DNA of 64,000 nt from Streptomyces sp. NBC_01298 (GTDB lineage Bacteria; Actinomycetota; Actinomycetes; Streptomycetales; Streptomycetaceae), in assembly GCF_035978755.1 (NCBI RefSeq), contig NZ_CP108414.1, positions 372,001-436,000 of the forward strand, written 5' to 3'. This document shows, piece after piece, positions 32,006 to 40,394 of this stretch. The notes below the pieces were generated by a model that saw only the letters and a program-made list of their open reading frames with translations, did no database searches and was not told where the DNA came from. Within the stretch, counting starts at the first letter, position 1. Each line of letters starts with the position of its first letter. The position numbers were made by a program, and so were the translations under genes.

Positions 32006-33031
32006 TCACGCCGGCGCCGCGGTGACCCTGACGAACGCCTTCCGGTAGGCCGTCGGCGTCGTCCGCATCTGCCGGGTGAAGTGGTGGCGGTACGTGGCGG
32101 TGGAATCGAAGCCGACCGCCGCGGCCACCTCGTCCACCGTCCCCTCGCCCGACTCCAGCAACGGCAGGCTCGCCGAGATCCGCTGGGAGACCACCCAGCG
32201 GATCGGGCTCACGCCGTTGCGACGGGTGAAGTGGCGGAGGAAGGAACGCTCCGACATGTTCGCCGCGCGGGCCAGGGCCGGAACGGAGAGCGGACCGTAC
32301 AGCCGCTGGAGGGCCCAGGCCATGCTCCGGGAGATCCCGTCGTCGGCGCCGTCGGGGCCCATCTCCCCGATCGCCGCCTCGATGAACTGGGCCTGCCCGC
32401 CCTCGCGATGGGGCGGTACGACGAATCGGCGGGCCACGGTGTTGGCGACGGCGGCGCCGTGATCGGCGCGGACCAGGTAGAGGCAGAGGTCGATGCCGGC
32501 GGCGCTGCCCGCGCTGGTCAGTACGTCGCCGTTGTCGACGTAGAGGACGTCCGCGTCGACCTCCACCTCGGGGTGCTGCTCGGCGAGGGTGCGGGCGTAG
32601 CGCCAGTGGGTGGTGGCCCGGCGCCCGTCGAGGAGGCCGGTCGCCGCGAGTGCGAAGGCACCGGAGCAGATGGAGACCAGGCGCGCACCCCGGGCATGGG
32701 CCTTGAGGAGGGCCTCGACCAGCTCGGGCGCGATGGCGCCCCCCGCCGGGGAGACTCCGGGGATGATCACGGTGTCCGCGGCGGCGAGGGCGTCGAGCCC
32801 GTGCCCTGCGCGGAGCGTGAACCCGCCCACCACGCGCAGGTCCCGGCCGGGTTCCGCCGAGCAGACCCGCAGCTCGTACCAGGGCAGGTCCCCCAGCTCG
32901 GGGCGGGCGAGGCCGAACACCTCGACCACCACGCCCAGTTCGAAGGGGGCCATGCCGTCGAAGGCGAGTACGGCCACCACATGGGCCGGAGCCGGCTTGC
33001 CGAGGTGCAGGGGTATGGCCTGGGACGTCAT
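32006..33031 (-). CDS. GlxA family transcriptional regulator
   Basis: A 341-residue regulator with an N-terminal DJ-1/PfpI-like domain (residues about 15-190: 'VVAVLAFDGMAPFELGVVVEVFG', 'VIIPGVSPAGG', 'VSICSGAFALAATGLLDGRRATTHW' with the nucleophile-elbow cysteine) and a C-terminal AraC-type double helix-turn-helix (about 230-335: 'LARAANMSERSFLRHFTRRNGVSPIRWVV', 'VGFDSTATYRHHFTRQMRTTPTAYRK'). This is the GlxA layout. The cysteine elbow is kept. ATG start. It precedes a rhodanese gene on the same strand and diverges from helR. Confidence 0.93.
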   Translation of the reverse strand: MTSQAIPLHLGKPAPAHVVAVLAFDGMAPFELGVVVEVFGLARPELGDLPWYELRVCSAEPGRDLRVVGGFTLRAGHGLDALAAADTVIIPGVSPAGGAIAPELVEALLKAHARGARLVSICSGAFALAATGLLDGRRATTHWRYARTLAEQHPEVEVDADVLYVDNGDVLTSAGSAAGIDLCLYLVRADHGAAVANTVARRFVVPPHREGGQAQFIEAAIGEMGPDGADDGISRSMAWALQRLYGPLSVPALARAANMSERSFLRHFTRRNGVSPIRWVVSQRISASLPLLESGEGTVDEVAAAVGFDSTATYRHHFTRQMRTTPTAYRKAFVRVTAAPA

Positions 33032-33175
33032 GGCCGTACTGTAACCAGCCGTCCCCGCCGGGCCTCACGGCGCCGAATCGGGCCGCACCGGGCCCCTGGA
33101 GGAGCGGGTGAGGGGTGGGGGGAGAGGGGCGGGGAGGAATGCGCACTCCTTGCCACTTACAACATATAGCGCACT

Positions 33176-33198
33176 GGGGGGCTTGCGGCAAGGCCCCC
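33176..33198 (+). promoter_or_regulatory. Rifamycin-associated element (RAE) upstream of helR
   Basis: GGGGGGCTTGC (33176-33186), a central G, and GCAAGGCCCCC (33188-33198) form an imperfect inverted repeat. It matches the RAE, a repeat of about 19 bp centred on CTTGCGGCAAG that is found ahead of rifamycin-inducible genes in actinobacteria, including helR. It lies 60 bp before the helR GTG. AT-rich DNA at 33156-33170 may belong to the promoter. Confidence 0.88.
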
Positions 33199-33258
33199 GG
33201 CCTGGGGCAAAATCGCGGATCGAGGCCAGAACTTGCCGAAAAATGGGAGATTTAATCA

Positions 33259-35481
33259 GTGCGTGCTGATATGTCAGCTTATGGAGCACACGGTTCCGTC
33301 GAGGCGATGGCGACCGCCACCAGTGCGTTCGAACTTCCCGACCACCTCTCCCCCAAGGCCGACCCGGCTCTCATCGAGGGCGACGAACGGCATTTCGCGG
33401 CCATCGCGCACTGCCTGGAGCAGACGATCGCCGAACTCTCCGGCCGCCTGGAGGTCACGCGCAAGGCGCCCGGCGGCATCGGCCGGGGTGCGATGGACCG
33501 CGATGCGGAGATCCACCGCCTGACCAGCCGGCTGCGCACCCTGCGCCGCTTCGGGCTGGACCTGTGCCTGGGGCACATCGTCCCCGCCGACGGCTCCGAG
33601 CCCGTGTACATCGGACGCCTCGGCCTCACCGACAGCGCGGGCGACCGGCTGCTGCTGGACTGGCGCTCCCCCGCCGCCGAGCCCTTCTTCGCGGCGACGC
33701 ACGCCGTCCCGATGGGTCTGGCGAGCCGTCGCCGGTACCGCTGGACCCGCGGGCGGATCAGCGACTACTGGGACGAGGTGTTCCGCGCGGACGGGCTCGA
33801 AGGGCGCGCCGCGCTCGACGACCAGTCCGCGTTCATCGCGAGCCTGGGCGGCAACCGGTCCGACCGCATGCGCGACGTGCTCGCCACCATCCAGACCGAC
33901 CAGGACGCCATCATCCGGGCCGGATCCCGCGGCGCCCTCGTCGTCGACGGCGGACCGGGTACGGGCAAGACCGTCGTCGCCCTGCACCGCACCGCCCACC
34001 TGCTCTACTCCGATCCCCGGCTCGGCCACCGGCGCGGCGGCGTGCTCTTCGTCGGTCCCAGCCGGCCCTACCTGGCCTACGTCTCGGACGTGCTGCCCAG
34101 CCTCGGCGAGGAGGGGGTACAGACCTGCACCCTGCGCGACCTCGTCACCGAGGGAGCCGCCGCGACGGTCGAGGCCGATCCGCGGGTGGCCCTCCTCAAA
34201 TCGTCCGCCGACCTGGTGAGGTCGATCGAGGCGGCGGTGCGCATCTACGAGGAGCCCCCCACCAAGGGGATCACCGTCTCCAGCCACTGGTCCGACCTCT
34301 GGCTGAGCGCCGACGACTGGGCGGCCGCGTTCGAGGCGGTGGAACCGGGCACCCCGCACAACGAGGCGCGCGACCAGATCCTGGAGGAGCTGCTCACGAT
34401 CCTGATGGACCAGGACGACAGCGACGTCTCGCCCCAGCTGCTGCGCCGTTCGCTGCTCCAGGACCGGGACCTGATCACCACCCTCGACCGCGCGTGGCCG
34501 ATGCTCGACGCGGCCGAACTCGTCGGAGACCTCTGGTCGGTGCCCGCCTACCTGCGCAAGTGCGCTCCGTGGCTCGGGCCCGAAGACGTGTCCCTCCTCC
34601 AGCGCGCCGACGCCCAGGCCTGGACGGTGTCGGACCTGCCGCTCCTGGACGCGGCCCGCCAGCGGCTCGGCGACGCCGAGGCCTCCGTGCGCAAGCGCCG
34701 CCACGAAGCCGCCGTCGCCGCCGAGCGGGCGCGCCGGTCCGAGGTCATCGACCGGCTGCTCCAGGACTCCGAGATCGACGAGAGCCAGGGCGCGGTGGGG
34801 ATGCTGCGGGGACGGGACCTGCAGGACGCCCTGATCGACGGGGACGCGCCGTCCGGCGCCGAACCCGACCTGCTCGCGGGCCCGTTCGCCCACATCGTCG
34901 TGGATGAGGCGCAGGAACTGACCGACGCCGAATGGCAGATGCTGCTGGCCCGCTGCCCGTCGCGGAGCTTCACGATCGTCGGGGACCGCGCGCAGGCCCG
35001 GCACGGGTTCACCGAGTCCTGGCGGGAGCGGCTCGAGCGCGCTGGGCTCGACCGGATCGCCATGGCCTCCCTCGGCGTCAACTACCGCACGCCGGAAGAG
35101 GTCATGGCCGAGGCCGAGCCGGCCATCCGCGCCGCGCTCCCCGACGCGAACGTGCCGACCTCCGTCCGCAGCAGCGGCATCCCGGTCACACACGGCCGTG
35201 TCGCGGAGCTGCCGGCGGTCCTCGACGGCTGGCTCGGCTCCCAGTCCGACGGGGTCGCCTGCGTCATCGCCGGCGACGTCGGCGCTGTCACGCTCCCGGC
35301 GGCGACGTCGCGGGACGCCCGGGTCCGCGTGCTGACGCCGACGCTGTCGAAGGGGCTCGAATTCGACCTGGTCGTCCTCATCGACCCGGATACCTTCGGC
35401 GAGGGCGTCGAGGGCGCCGTCGACCGCTACGTCGCGATGACCCGGGCGACCCAGCGCCTGGTCATCCTCACCCGTTCCTGA
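33259..35481 (+). CDS. helR: RNA polymerase recycling motor ATPase HelR
   Basis: A 740-residue UvrD-like superfamily 1 ATPase of the HelD/HelR type. The Walker A motif GGPGTGKT is near residues 231-238 and 'IVVDEAQELTD' (Walker B, motif II) near 547; later 'ILTPTLSKGLEFDLVVLIDP' and 'YVAMTRATQRLVIL' are motifs V and VI. The N-terminal coiled-coil arm (residues about 40-105) reaches into RNA polymerase in this family. HelR frees stalled polymerase and displaces rifamycins, giving tolerance. GTG at 33259 with GGGAG upstream is chosen; an ATG four codons in is possible. The RAE 60 bp upstream supports the assignment. Confidence 0.93.
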   Translation: MRADMSAYGAHGSVEAMATATSAFELPDHLSPKADPALIEGDERHFAAIAHCLEQTIAELSGRLEVTRKAPGGIGRGAMDRDAEIHRLTSRLRTLRRFGLDLCLGHIVPADGSEPVYIGRLGLTDSAGDRLLLDWRSPAAEPFFAATHAVPMGLASRRRYRWTRGRISDYWDEVFRADGLEGRAALDDQSAFIASLGGNRSDRMRDVLATIQTDQDAIIRAGSRGALVVDGGPGTGKTVVALHRTAHLLYSDPRLGHRRGGVLFVGPSRPYLAYVSDVLPSLGEEGVQTCTLRDLVTEGAAATVEADPRVALLKSSADLVRSIEAAVRIYEEPPTKGITVSSHWSDLWLSADDWAAAFEAVEPGTPHNEARDQILEELLTILMDQDDSDVSPQLLRRSLLQDRDLITTLDRAWPMLDAAELVGDLWSVPAYLRKCAPWLGPEDVSLLQRADAQAWTVSDLPLLDAARQRLGDAEASVRKRRHEAAVAAERARRSEVIDRLLQDSEIDESQGAVGMLRGRDLQDALIDGDAPSGAEPDLLAGPFAHIVVDEAQELTDAEWQMLLARCPSRSFTIVGDRAQARHGFTESWRERLERAGLDRIAMASLGVNYRTPEEVMAEAEPAIRAALPDANVPTSVRSSGIPVTHGRVAELPAVLDGWLGSQSDGVACVIAGDVGAVTLPAATSRDARVRVLTPTLSKGLEFDLVVLIDPDTFGEGVEGAVDRYVAMTRATQRLVILTRS

Positions 35482-35492
35482 ACCGGCTGCCG

Positions 35493-35527
35493 GAGCGGCG
35501 GGCGGCCGTAGGCCCGGCCCGCCGCTC
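35493..35527. terminator. Terminator hairpin between helR and chitinase gene
   Basis: GAGCGGCGGGC (35493-35503) and GCCCGCCGCTC (35517-35527) form an 11-bp perfect stem with a 13-base loop in the short gap between convergent genes. Confidence 0.7.
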
Positions 35528-35543
35528 TCGGCGGCCCGCCGTT

Positions 35544-37079
35544 CTAGCGGAAGGCCCCGAAGGCCTTCGTGAACGCCAGCGGCTGCTGGAGGATCGAGCT
35601 GCACGTCGCGTCCGCGTAGTTCACGACCCCGGCAGGGCACTGCCGGTCACGGGTCGCGGACCACATCGCGAGCCTGCCGATTCCCTTCTCGCTCGCGAAG
35701 TCCACGAGCTGGGTGGCGTCGGCGACGGTGAAGATCTCCGTCGTGACGTCGTTGACACCGATCATCGGGGTGACGGCGACCGCCTTCCAGGCCGCCGCGT
35801 CGGAGAGGCCCAGTACACCCTTGATCTGGGCCTGCGTGGCCGTGGCGGCCTGGATCGCGTACTGGCCCATGTCGCCGCTGTAGGCCGGGCCGTAGTCCAT
35901 GGCCATGATGTTGACGCCGTGGATCCGTACGCCCTCCTTCTTCGCGTCCGCCAACAGGGCCACGCCGGGCTGGGTGAGTCCCTCGGGCATCACGGGCAGG
36001 GTGAAGGCCACGTCGAGTCCCGGGTGGGAGCCCTGGAGCAGGGCGATGGCCTGTGCGCGGCGGGTGTTGGCCGCGGTGTCGGGCAGGGCCGCGCCCTCGA
36101 TGTCGAAGTCGACCTTGGTCAGCCGGTACTGGTCGACGACCTTGCCGTAGGCGGCCGCCAGTTCCTGGGCGGAGCGGCAGTTCAGGGCCAGCTCGTGCCC
36201 GGCGGCGCCGCCGAAGGAGACGCGCACGTCCCCGCCCTTGGCCCGCAGGGCCCCGATCTGCGCGGCGACCTTGTCGTCTCCGAGCCCGGTGACCCCGCCC
36301 CACAGCGGGGCGCAGCCGCCGCCGGAGGTGATGAAGGCGAGGTGGAACTCCTTGACTCCGGTCCGGGCCGCCGTGTCGACCAGGTCGTAGGCCGGGTACA
36401 GGGAGGTGTCCACGTACGGCGCGAAGCGCGCGCCGCCGGCCGGGTTCCCGGTCGGCGGCGGGGTCGTGGCGGTGGCCGTCGCGGTGGGCGGGGCGGGCTT
36501 GGTCGGCCGTCCGGAGGGCGCCGGGGGCGTGGGGCTGGCGGGCGCGCTCGTACCGGCCGTCGGCGCCGGCGTCGGCGCGGTGGTGGGGGCGCCCGTGGGG
36601 GCGGTGGTGGGGCGGCCGCCCGGCGGGGGTGTCGGGCCCTGGTCCGCCGAGCACTTCGCTCCGTTGATCCGGCAGGCCTTCGGGTTGCCCGGGGTGCCGC
36701 TCGCGCTCGTGACGAAGCCGATCGTGACGGAGGATCCCGCGGCCAGCTCCTTGTTCCAGGCCACCGGCTTCACGGTGACGTGGCGGCCGGTGACCGTGTG
36801 CGAGGCGTTCCACAGGGAGTCGATCGTCGTGCCCGCGGGCAGGTCGAACTCCAGGGTCCAACCGGTCTGCGTCCGGCTCTTGTTGTTGGTGATCACGTAC
36901 GTGCCGGTGTAACCGCCGCTCCAGGAGCTCGACTTCGTGTACACCGCGCCGACCGAGGAGGCCTGGGCCGTTCCGGTGAAGCCGAAGGCGGCGGCCGCGA
37001 TCAGCGCGGCAACCGCCGTCCCGCCCGCGGCCTTGGCCTTCTTGCTCGTTCTGCGCCGGTGACCGGTCGTGCTGCCCAT
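35544..37079 (-). CDS. Secreted GH18 chitinase with CBM2 domain
   Basis: A 511-residue exported enzyme. A signal peptide (KKAKAAGGTAVAALIAAAAFGFTGTAQA) precedes a cellulose/chitin-binding CBM2 domain at about residues 42-145 with 'WSGGYTGTYVITNN' and 'TGWTLEFDLPAG'. A Pro/Thr-rich linker (about 146-205) leads to a GH18 barrel (about 210-511). The catalytic run is 'VDFDIEG', with E as the proton donor, in place of DGxDxDxE, plus 'MAMDYGP'. It cleaves beta-1,4-GlcNAc chains outside the cell. Length and order match Streptomyces chitinase C/A-type relatives. Minus strand, single gene; the upstream gap has several inverted repeats. Confidence 0.93.
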   Translation of the reverse strand: MGSTTGHRRRTSKKAKAAGGTAVAALIAAAAFGFTGTAQASSVGAVYTKSSSWSGGYTGTYVITNNKSRTQTGWTLEFDLPAGTTIDSLWNASHTVTGRHVTVKPVAWNKELAAGSSVTIGFVTSASGTPGNPKACRINGAKCSADQGPTPPPGGRPTTAPTGAPTTAPTPAPTAGTSAPASPTPPAPSGRPTKPAPPTATATATTPPPTGNPAGGARFAPYVDTSLYPAYDLVDTAARTGVKEFHLAFITSGGGCAPLWGGVTGLGDDKVAAQIGALRAKGGDVRVSFGGAAGHELALNCRSAQELAAAYGKVVDQYRLTKVDFDIEGAALPDTAANTRRAQAIALLQGSHPGLDVAFTLPVMPEGLTQPGVALLADAKKEGVRIHGVNIMAMDYGPAYSGDMGQYAIQAATATQAQIKGVLGLSDAAAWKAVAVTPMIGVNDVTTEIFTVADATQLVDFASEKGIGRLAMWSATRDRQCPAGVVNYADATCSSILQQPLAFTKAFGAFR

Positions 37080-37400
37080 GGCGTGCCTGCCTCTGCGTTG
37101 CTGGGGAGTTCGGGGTGCGGCAGCACGCTAGCCGCCCTGAAACGGACATTTGATCGATTCGGGGTGGTGGTGGCGAACCTTAGGTTCCACTTAAGGAAGC
37201 GATCGGGCGACCTTAAGGCGGCGGCCTCGAGACCGCGGGCCCGCCCCGGCCGAGGCTCCGTCAAGTCCACTCCGTGAACAGTCGGTTGATCTTCGGGGCA
37301 CGCGCGACCGCTGCCGCATATGCTCCCTCCGTACCTCAATGCGACGTACATCCGTCCGACCCGCATCCGAACGCCTCGCGAGCCGTAAGGGGACCGCCCC
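37080..37400. other. 321-bp divergent region with clustered inverted repeats
   Basis: This gap lies between the minus-strand chitinase gene and the first plus-strand glycan gene. It holds GAACC-TTA-GGTTC at 37175-37187 and two CTTAAGG copies at about 37193 and 37213. These are candidate operators for the chitinase gene. A canonical DasR site (ACTGGTCTAGACCACT) was looked for and not seen. Confidence 0.6.
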
Positions 37401-38000
37401 GTGAGTGTCCGAATTCAGCCCTCCTCCCAGGTCGACGAGACGGCCGAGCTCGGGGAGGGGACCACCATCTGGGATCTGGCGCAGGTGCGCGAGGACGCCA
37501 CGCTCGGCCGCGACTGCATCGTGGGACGCGGGGCGTACGTCGGCCCCGGCGTGCGGATCGGGGACAACGTCAAACTGCAGAACTACGCACTGGTCTACGA
37601 GCCCGCCGAACTCGGCGACGGGGTGTTCATCGGCCCGGCCGTGGTGCTCACCAACGACTTCTACCCGCGGGCCGTCGACCCCGACGGCCGGCAGAAGCGC
37701 GGTGGCGACTGGGAGGCGGCCGGGGTCGTCGTGGCCGAGGGTGCCTCCCTGGGGGCCCGGTCGGTGTGCGTCGCGGGGGTCCGGATCGGGCGGTGGGCGC
37801 TGGTCGCGGCCGGCGCGGTCGTATCCCGGGACGTAGCGGACTTCGCGCTCGTGGCCGGGGTGCCGGCCCGGCGCATCGGCTGGGTGGGCCGGGCCGGGGT
37901 CCGCCTCGTGGAACGGAATGGCGAGCCGGGCGTCTGGGAGTGCCCGCGCACCGGCGCCCTGCACGACGAGACCGACGGAACCCTGACCGAGCGCGGCTGA
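37401..38000 (+). CDS. WbpD/WlbB-like left-handed beta-helix N-acetyltransferase
   Basis: A 199-residue hexapeptide-repeat acyltransferase. The first 110 residues show isoleucine-patch repeats ('DATLGRDCIVGRGAYVGPGVRIGDNVKLQNYALVYEPAELGDGVFIGPAVVLTNDFYPRA' in part), with the 'TNDFYPRA' histidine/aspartate loop region of the WbpD/WlbB type. Such enzymes acetylate the 3-amino group of UDP-2-acetamido-3-amino-uronic acids from acetyl-CoA. GTG start with AAGGGG upstream. It opens the glycan locus, 436 bp ahead of the next large gene. Together with the dehydrogenase, epimerase, aminotransferase and Gfo/Idh protein it completes a WbpABDEI-like set. Confidence 0.85.
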   Translation: MSVRIQPSSQVDETAELGEGTTIWDLAQVREDATLGRDCIVGRGAYVGPGVRIGDNVKLQNYALVYEPAELGDGVFIGPAVVLTNDFYPRAVDPDGRQKRGGDWEAAGVVVAEGASLGARSVCVAGVRIGRWALVAAGAVVSRDVADFALVAGVPARRIGWVGRAGVRLVERNGEPGVWECPRTGALHDETDGTLTERG

Positions 38001-38362
38001 CGCAACGTCCGCAATTTGGGTCAATGGCATTTCCTCAAAACCACAATCAATGAACATCCTTGGGCATACCTTGTCCCTGTACACGGGATCTGAGCAGGCA
38101 ACAGGCTGTGTTCAGTGGGGGGTTGTACACGACGAGGGCAACCACGGACGAGGTGACGGCGGGCGCGGGACCATGCGCCCGTCCGCCGCCGCCGTCCGCG
38201 CGCGCCGATCCGGAATCCGTTGGAGGGGGATCCAGCGGGCCCGGACCGCTCGTGCCATCGGGGGGATCACACCGTAGGCACGCGCGACGTCATGCGCAGT
38301 CCCCTCCGCCGGAAGACGACCGCCGGGTCTGTCCTAGGAACGATTTTTCAGAGGGGGTAGGT
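38001..38362. other. Long leader region before the glycan operon
   Basis: About 360 bp carry no credible large gene. TGTACACG occurs twice, at 38078-38085 and 38124-38131, the first within CCCTGTACACGGG, a near-palindrome. A run of T (ATTTTTC) lies at 38343-38349. This is probably the promoter and leader of the downstream operon, which starts with a 25-residue reading frame. No clear -10/-35 pair is seen. Confidence 0.5.
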
Positions 38363-38440
38363 GTGTTGGAGCAGTACGGCTACAGCTCGGACATACAGGG
38401 CGAGCAGGACGTACGCGGAACCGGGGTGGGACCCCGGTGA
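38363..38440 (+). CDS. 25-residue peptide gene coupled to the glycan operon
   Basis: GTG at 38363 opens a frame of 25 residues beginning MLEQYGYSSDIQGEQ and ending GTGVGPR. AGAGGGGG at 38350-38357 stands upstream as ribosome site. The TGA overlaps the GTG of the next gene (GTGA at 38437), so translation is likely coupled. The peptide is acidic and hydrophilic, with no signal or membrane segment. It may be a leader peptide that helps translation of the next gene, or a small protein in its own right. I do not recognise a family. Confidence 0.55.
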   Translation: MLEQYGYSSDIQGEQDVRGTGVGPR

Positions 38441-39606
38441 CCGCCAGACGATTAGCAGCACTGGCCCACGAGGACCCGGCGCTGCACGCCCTTGCCGAGC
38501 GGCTGCTCGCACTGGCAGAGGCGGGGCTGCCCGAGATGTACCTGCCGGGCGCGGAGACCTTCGTCTTCACCCGGGTGGGGACCGTCTCCCCCGACGGCGC
38601 GAGGCGCGTGGAACGGCGCGGTACCAGCACCCGGTACGCGGCCATCACCGTGCTGGGCGCGCAGTTCCTCCCCGAGGAGCGGCAGCGCCCCCTCTTCGGC
38701 GGCCTCAGCGCCCGGGAGTTCACGTCGCTCCTGGTGGAGCGGCTGCCCGCGGTGACGAACCTCGGCGACGCCGCGCTCATCGCCTGGGCCGCTGCCGAGA
38801 CCGGCCATCCCAAGCTCGCGGACGCCGTGGCGAGGGTGGCCGAACTGGACGTCCCCGGGCGTCCGCAGTACACGGTGGAAGCCGCCTGGGTGCTGTCCGC
38901 CCTCACCGCGGCCCGCACCGCGGTGGACGTCGAGTACCGGCTGACCGCCGCCCGCGACCGCCTGCTGGCGGCCCGGGTCGGAGACGGCCCGCTGTTCCCG
39001 CACGCCACCGGGCACGGGCTGGTCCCCGGGTACCGCTCCCACGTGGCCTGCTTCGCGGACCAGACCTATCCGCTCCAGGCCCTGGCCCGGCTGCACGCCA
39101 GTAGCCCGGACCCTCGGGCCCTCGCCGCGGCCGACGCCTGCGCCGCCCGGATCTGCGCCCTGCAGGGGGACGGCGGACAGTGGTGGTGGCACTACGACGC
39201 CCGCACGGGCGGCGTGGTGGAGGGCTACCCCGTCTACAGCGTGCACCAGCACGCCATGGCCCCGACGGCCCTCTTCGACCTGGCCGAAGCGGGCGGCACC
39301 GACTTCGGCGCGGAGATCCGCCGGGGGCTGCGCTGGATGACGGAGGTGCCCGAGATCAGCGGGCCCGACGGCACCCCGCGCGAATCCATGATCCGCGAGG
39401 AGTTCGGGGTCACCTGGCGCAAGGTCTACCGCGGCGACCCCGCGAAGGCCGTGCGCGCCGCCCGCGGACTCACCACCCGGGTGGCCCCGCGGGCCCGGCT
39501 GGCCCCGCTCGACCGGATCTTCCGCCCCCTGGCGGTGGACCGCGAGTGCAGGCCCTACGAGTTCGGCTGGCTGCTCCACGCCTGGCTCGGGGGGCTCGGC
39601 GGATGA
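38437..39606 (+). CDS. Uncharacterised protein, possibly (alpha/alpha)6-barrel, in glycan locus
   Basis: A 389-residue cytosolic protein, mostly helical. Segments such as 'FPHATGHGLVPGYRSHVACFADQTYPLQALARLH' and 'GQWWWHYDARTGGVVEGYPVYSVHQHAMAPTALFDL' have the aromatic and His/Tyr-rich loops seen in alpha/alpha-barrel glycosidases and epimerases (six-hairpin type). No signal peptide or membrane helix. The GTG overlaps the small peptide's stop and the stop overlaps the WecG-type gene, so it is tightly coupled in the operon. A glycan-processing or lyase/hydrolase role is inference; a catalytic acid pair is not proven. Confidence 0.7.
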   Translation: MTARRLAALAHEDPALHALAERLLALAEAGLPEMYLPGAETFVFTRVGTVSPDGARRVERRGTSTRYAAITVLGAQFLPEERQRPLFGGLSAREFTSLLVERLPAVTNLGDAALIAWAAAETGHPKLADAVARVAELDVPGRPQYTVEAAWVLSALTAARTAVDVEYRLTAARDRLLAARVGDGPLFPHATGHGLVPGYRSHVACFADQTYPLQALARLHASSPDPRALAAADACAARICALQGDGGQWWWHYDARTGGVVEGYPVYSVHQHAMAPTALFDLAEAGGTDFGAEIRRGLRWMTEVPEISGPDGTPRESMIREEFGVTWRKVYRGDPAKAVRAARGLTTRVAPRARLAPLDRIFRPLAVDRECRPYEFGWLLHAWLGGLGG

Positions 39607-40394
39607 AGCACAGACAGTCGCTCTTCGGAGTGTCGCTCGACCCCCTGACCATGGACGAGACGGTCCAGCGCTGCCTCGACGCCGTCGAGCGCGGTGAGCA
39701 GATCGAGATCGGCATGGTCAACGCCGCCAAACTGGTCAACATGCGCCGCGACCCCCGCCTCGCCGCGGCGGTCGCCGGCTGCGACCTCGTCCTGGCCGAC
39801 GGCCAGGCCGTGGTCTGGGCCGGCCGCGTCCTGGGCGTCCGGCTGCCCGAACGGGTCGCGGGAATCGACCTGTTCATGCGGCTGCTGGCCGCGGCGGAGA
39901 CCGCCTCGATCCCCGTCTACCTGCTCGGCGCGCGGCAGGACGTACTGGACCTCATGCTCGGCCGGATCTCCGAGCGGTTCCCCGCGCTGCGCGTGGCGGG
40001 CAGCCGCAACGGCTACTTCGAGGACTCCGAACAGGGCGGGATCGCCGACGCGGTGGCCGCGAGCGGGGCCCGCATGCTGTTCCTCGGCATGACCTCGCCC
40101 AAGAAGGAGATCTTCACCGCCGGCTACGGCAAGCGCACCGGCTCCGACGTGGTGCACGGCGTCGGCGGCTCCTTCGACATCCTGGCCGGCATCACCAAGC
40201 GCGCCCCCCTGGTCTGGCAGCGGATGGGGCTCGAATGGTTCTACCGGGCCCTCCAGGAACCGCGCCGCCTGGGCAAGCGCTACCTCACCACCAATGCCGC
40301 CTTCCTCCTCATGACGGTCCGGGAACTCATCCGCCGCACACCGTCCACACCGCCTTCCACACCGCCTTCCGGTTCCGCGAAGAGGAGTCACTGA
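39603..40394 (+). CDS. WecG/TagA/CpsF family glycosyltransferase
   Basis: A 263-residue GT26-type glycosyltransferase. Motifs are 'IGMVNAAKLVNMRRDP' near the N-terminus, 'VLADGQAVVWAGRVLG', 'IPVYLLGARQDVL' and 'MLFLGMTSPKKEIF', with an unusual tail of STPPSTPPS. The family moves ManNAc or ManNAcA-type sugars from UDP onto a lipid-linked GlcNAc. The ATG overlaps the preceding stop (ATGA) and the TGA overlaps the next ATG (TGATG). With the UDP-uronic acid genes next to it, it may use the diacetamido-uronic acid made here. Confidence 0.92.
   Translation: MKHRQSLFGVSLDPLTMDETVQRCLDAVERGEQIEIGMVNAAKLVNMRRDPRLAAAVAGCDLVLADGQAVVWAGRVLGVRLPERVAGIDLFMRLLAAAETASIPVYLLGARQDVLDLMLGRISERFPALRVAGSRNGYFEDSEQGGIADAVAASGARMLFLGMTSPKKEIFTAGYGKRTGSDVVHGVGGSFDILAGITKRAPLVWQRMGLEWFYRALQEPRRLGKRYLTTNAAFLLMTVRELIRRTPSTPPSTPPSGSAKRSH

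Noticed and set aside
37080..37400. DasR operator for the chitinase gene
   Set aside because: No close match to ACTGGTCTAGACCACT was found; only other inverted repeats are present.
38060..38440. 126-codon frame starting TTG ahead of the glycan operon
   Set aside because: Only the last 25 codons follow a ribosome site and have balanced composition; the first part is Arg/Pro-rich and has no start signal. Only the short gene was kept.
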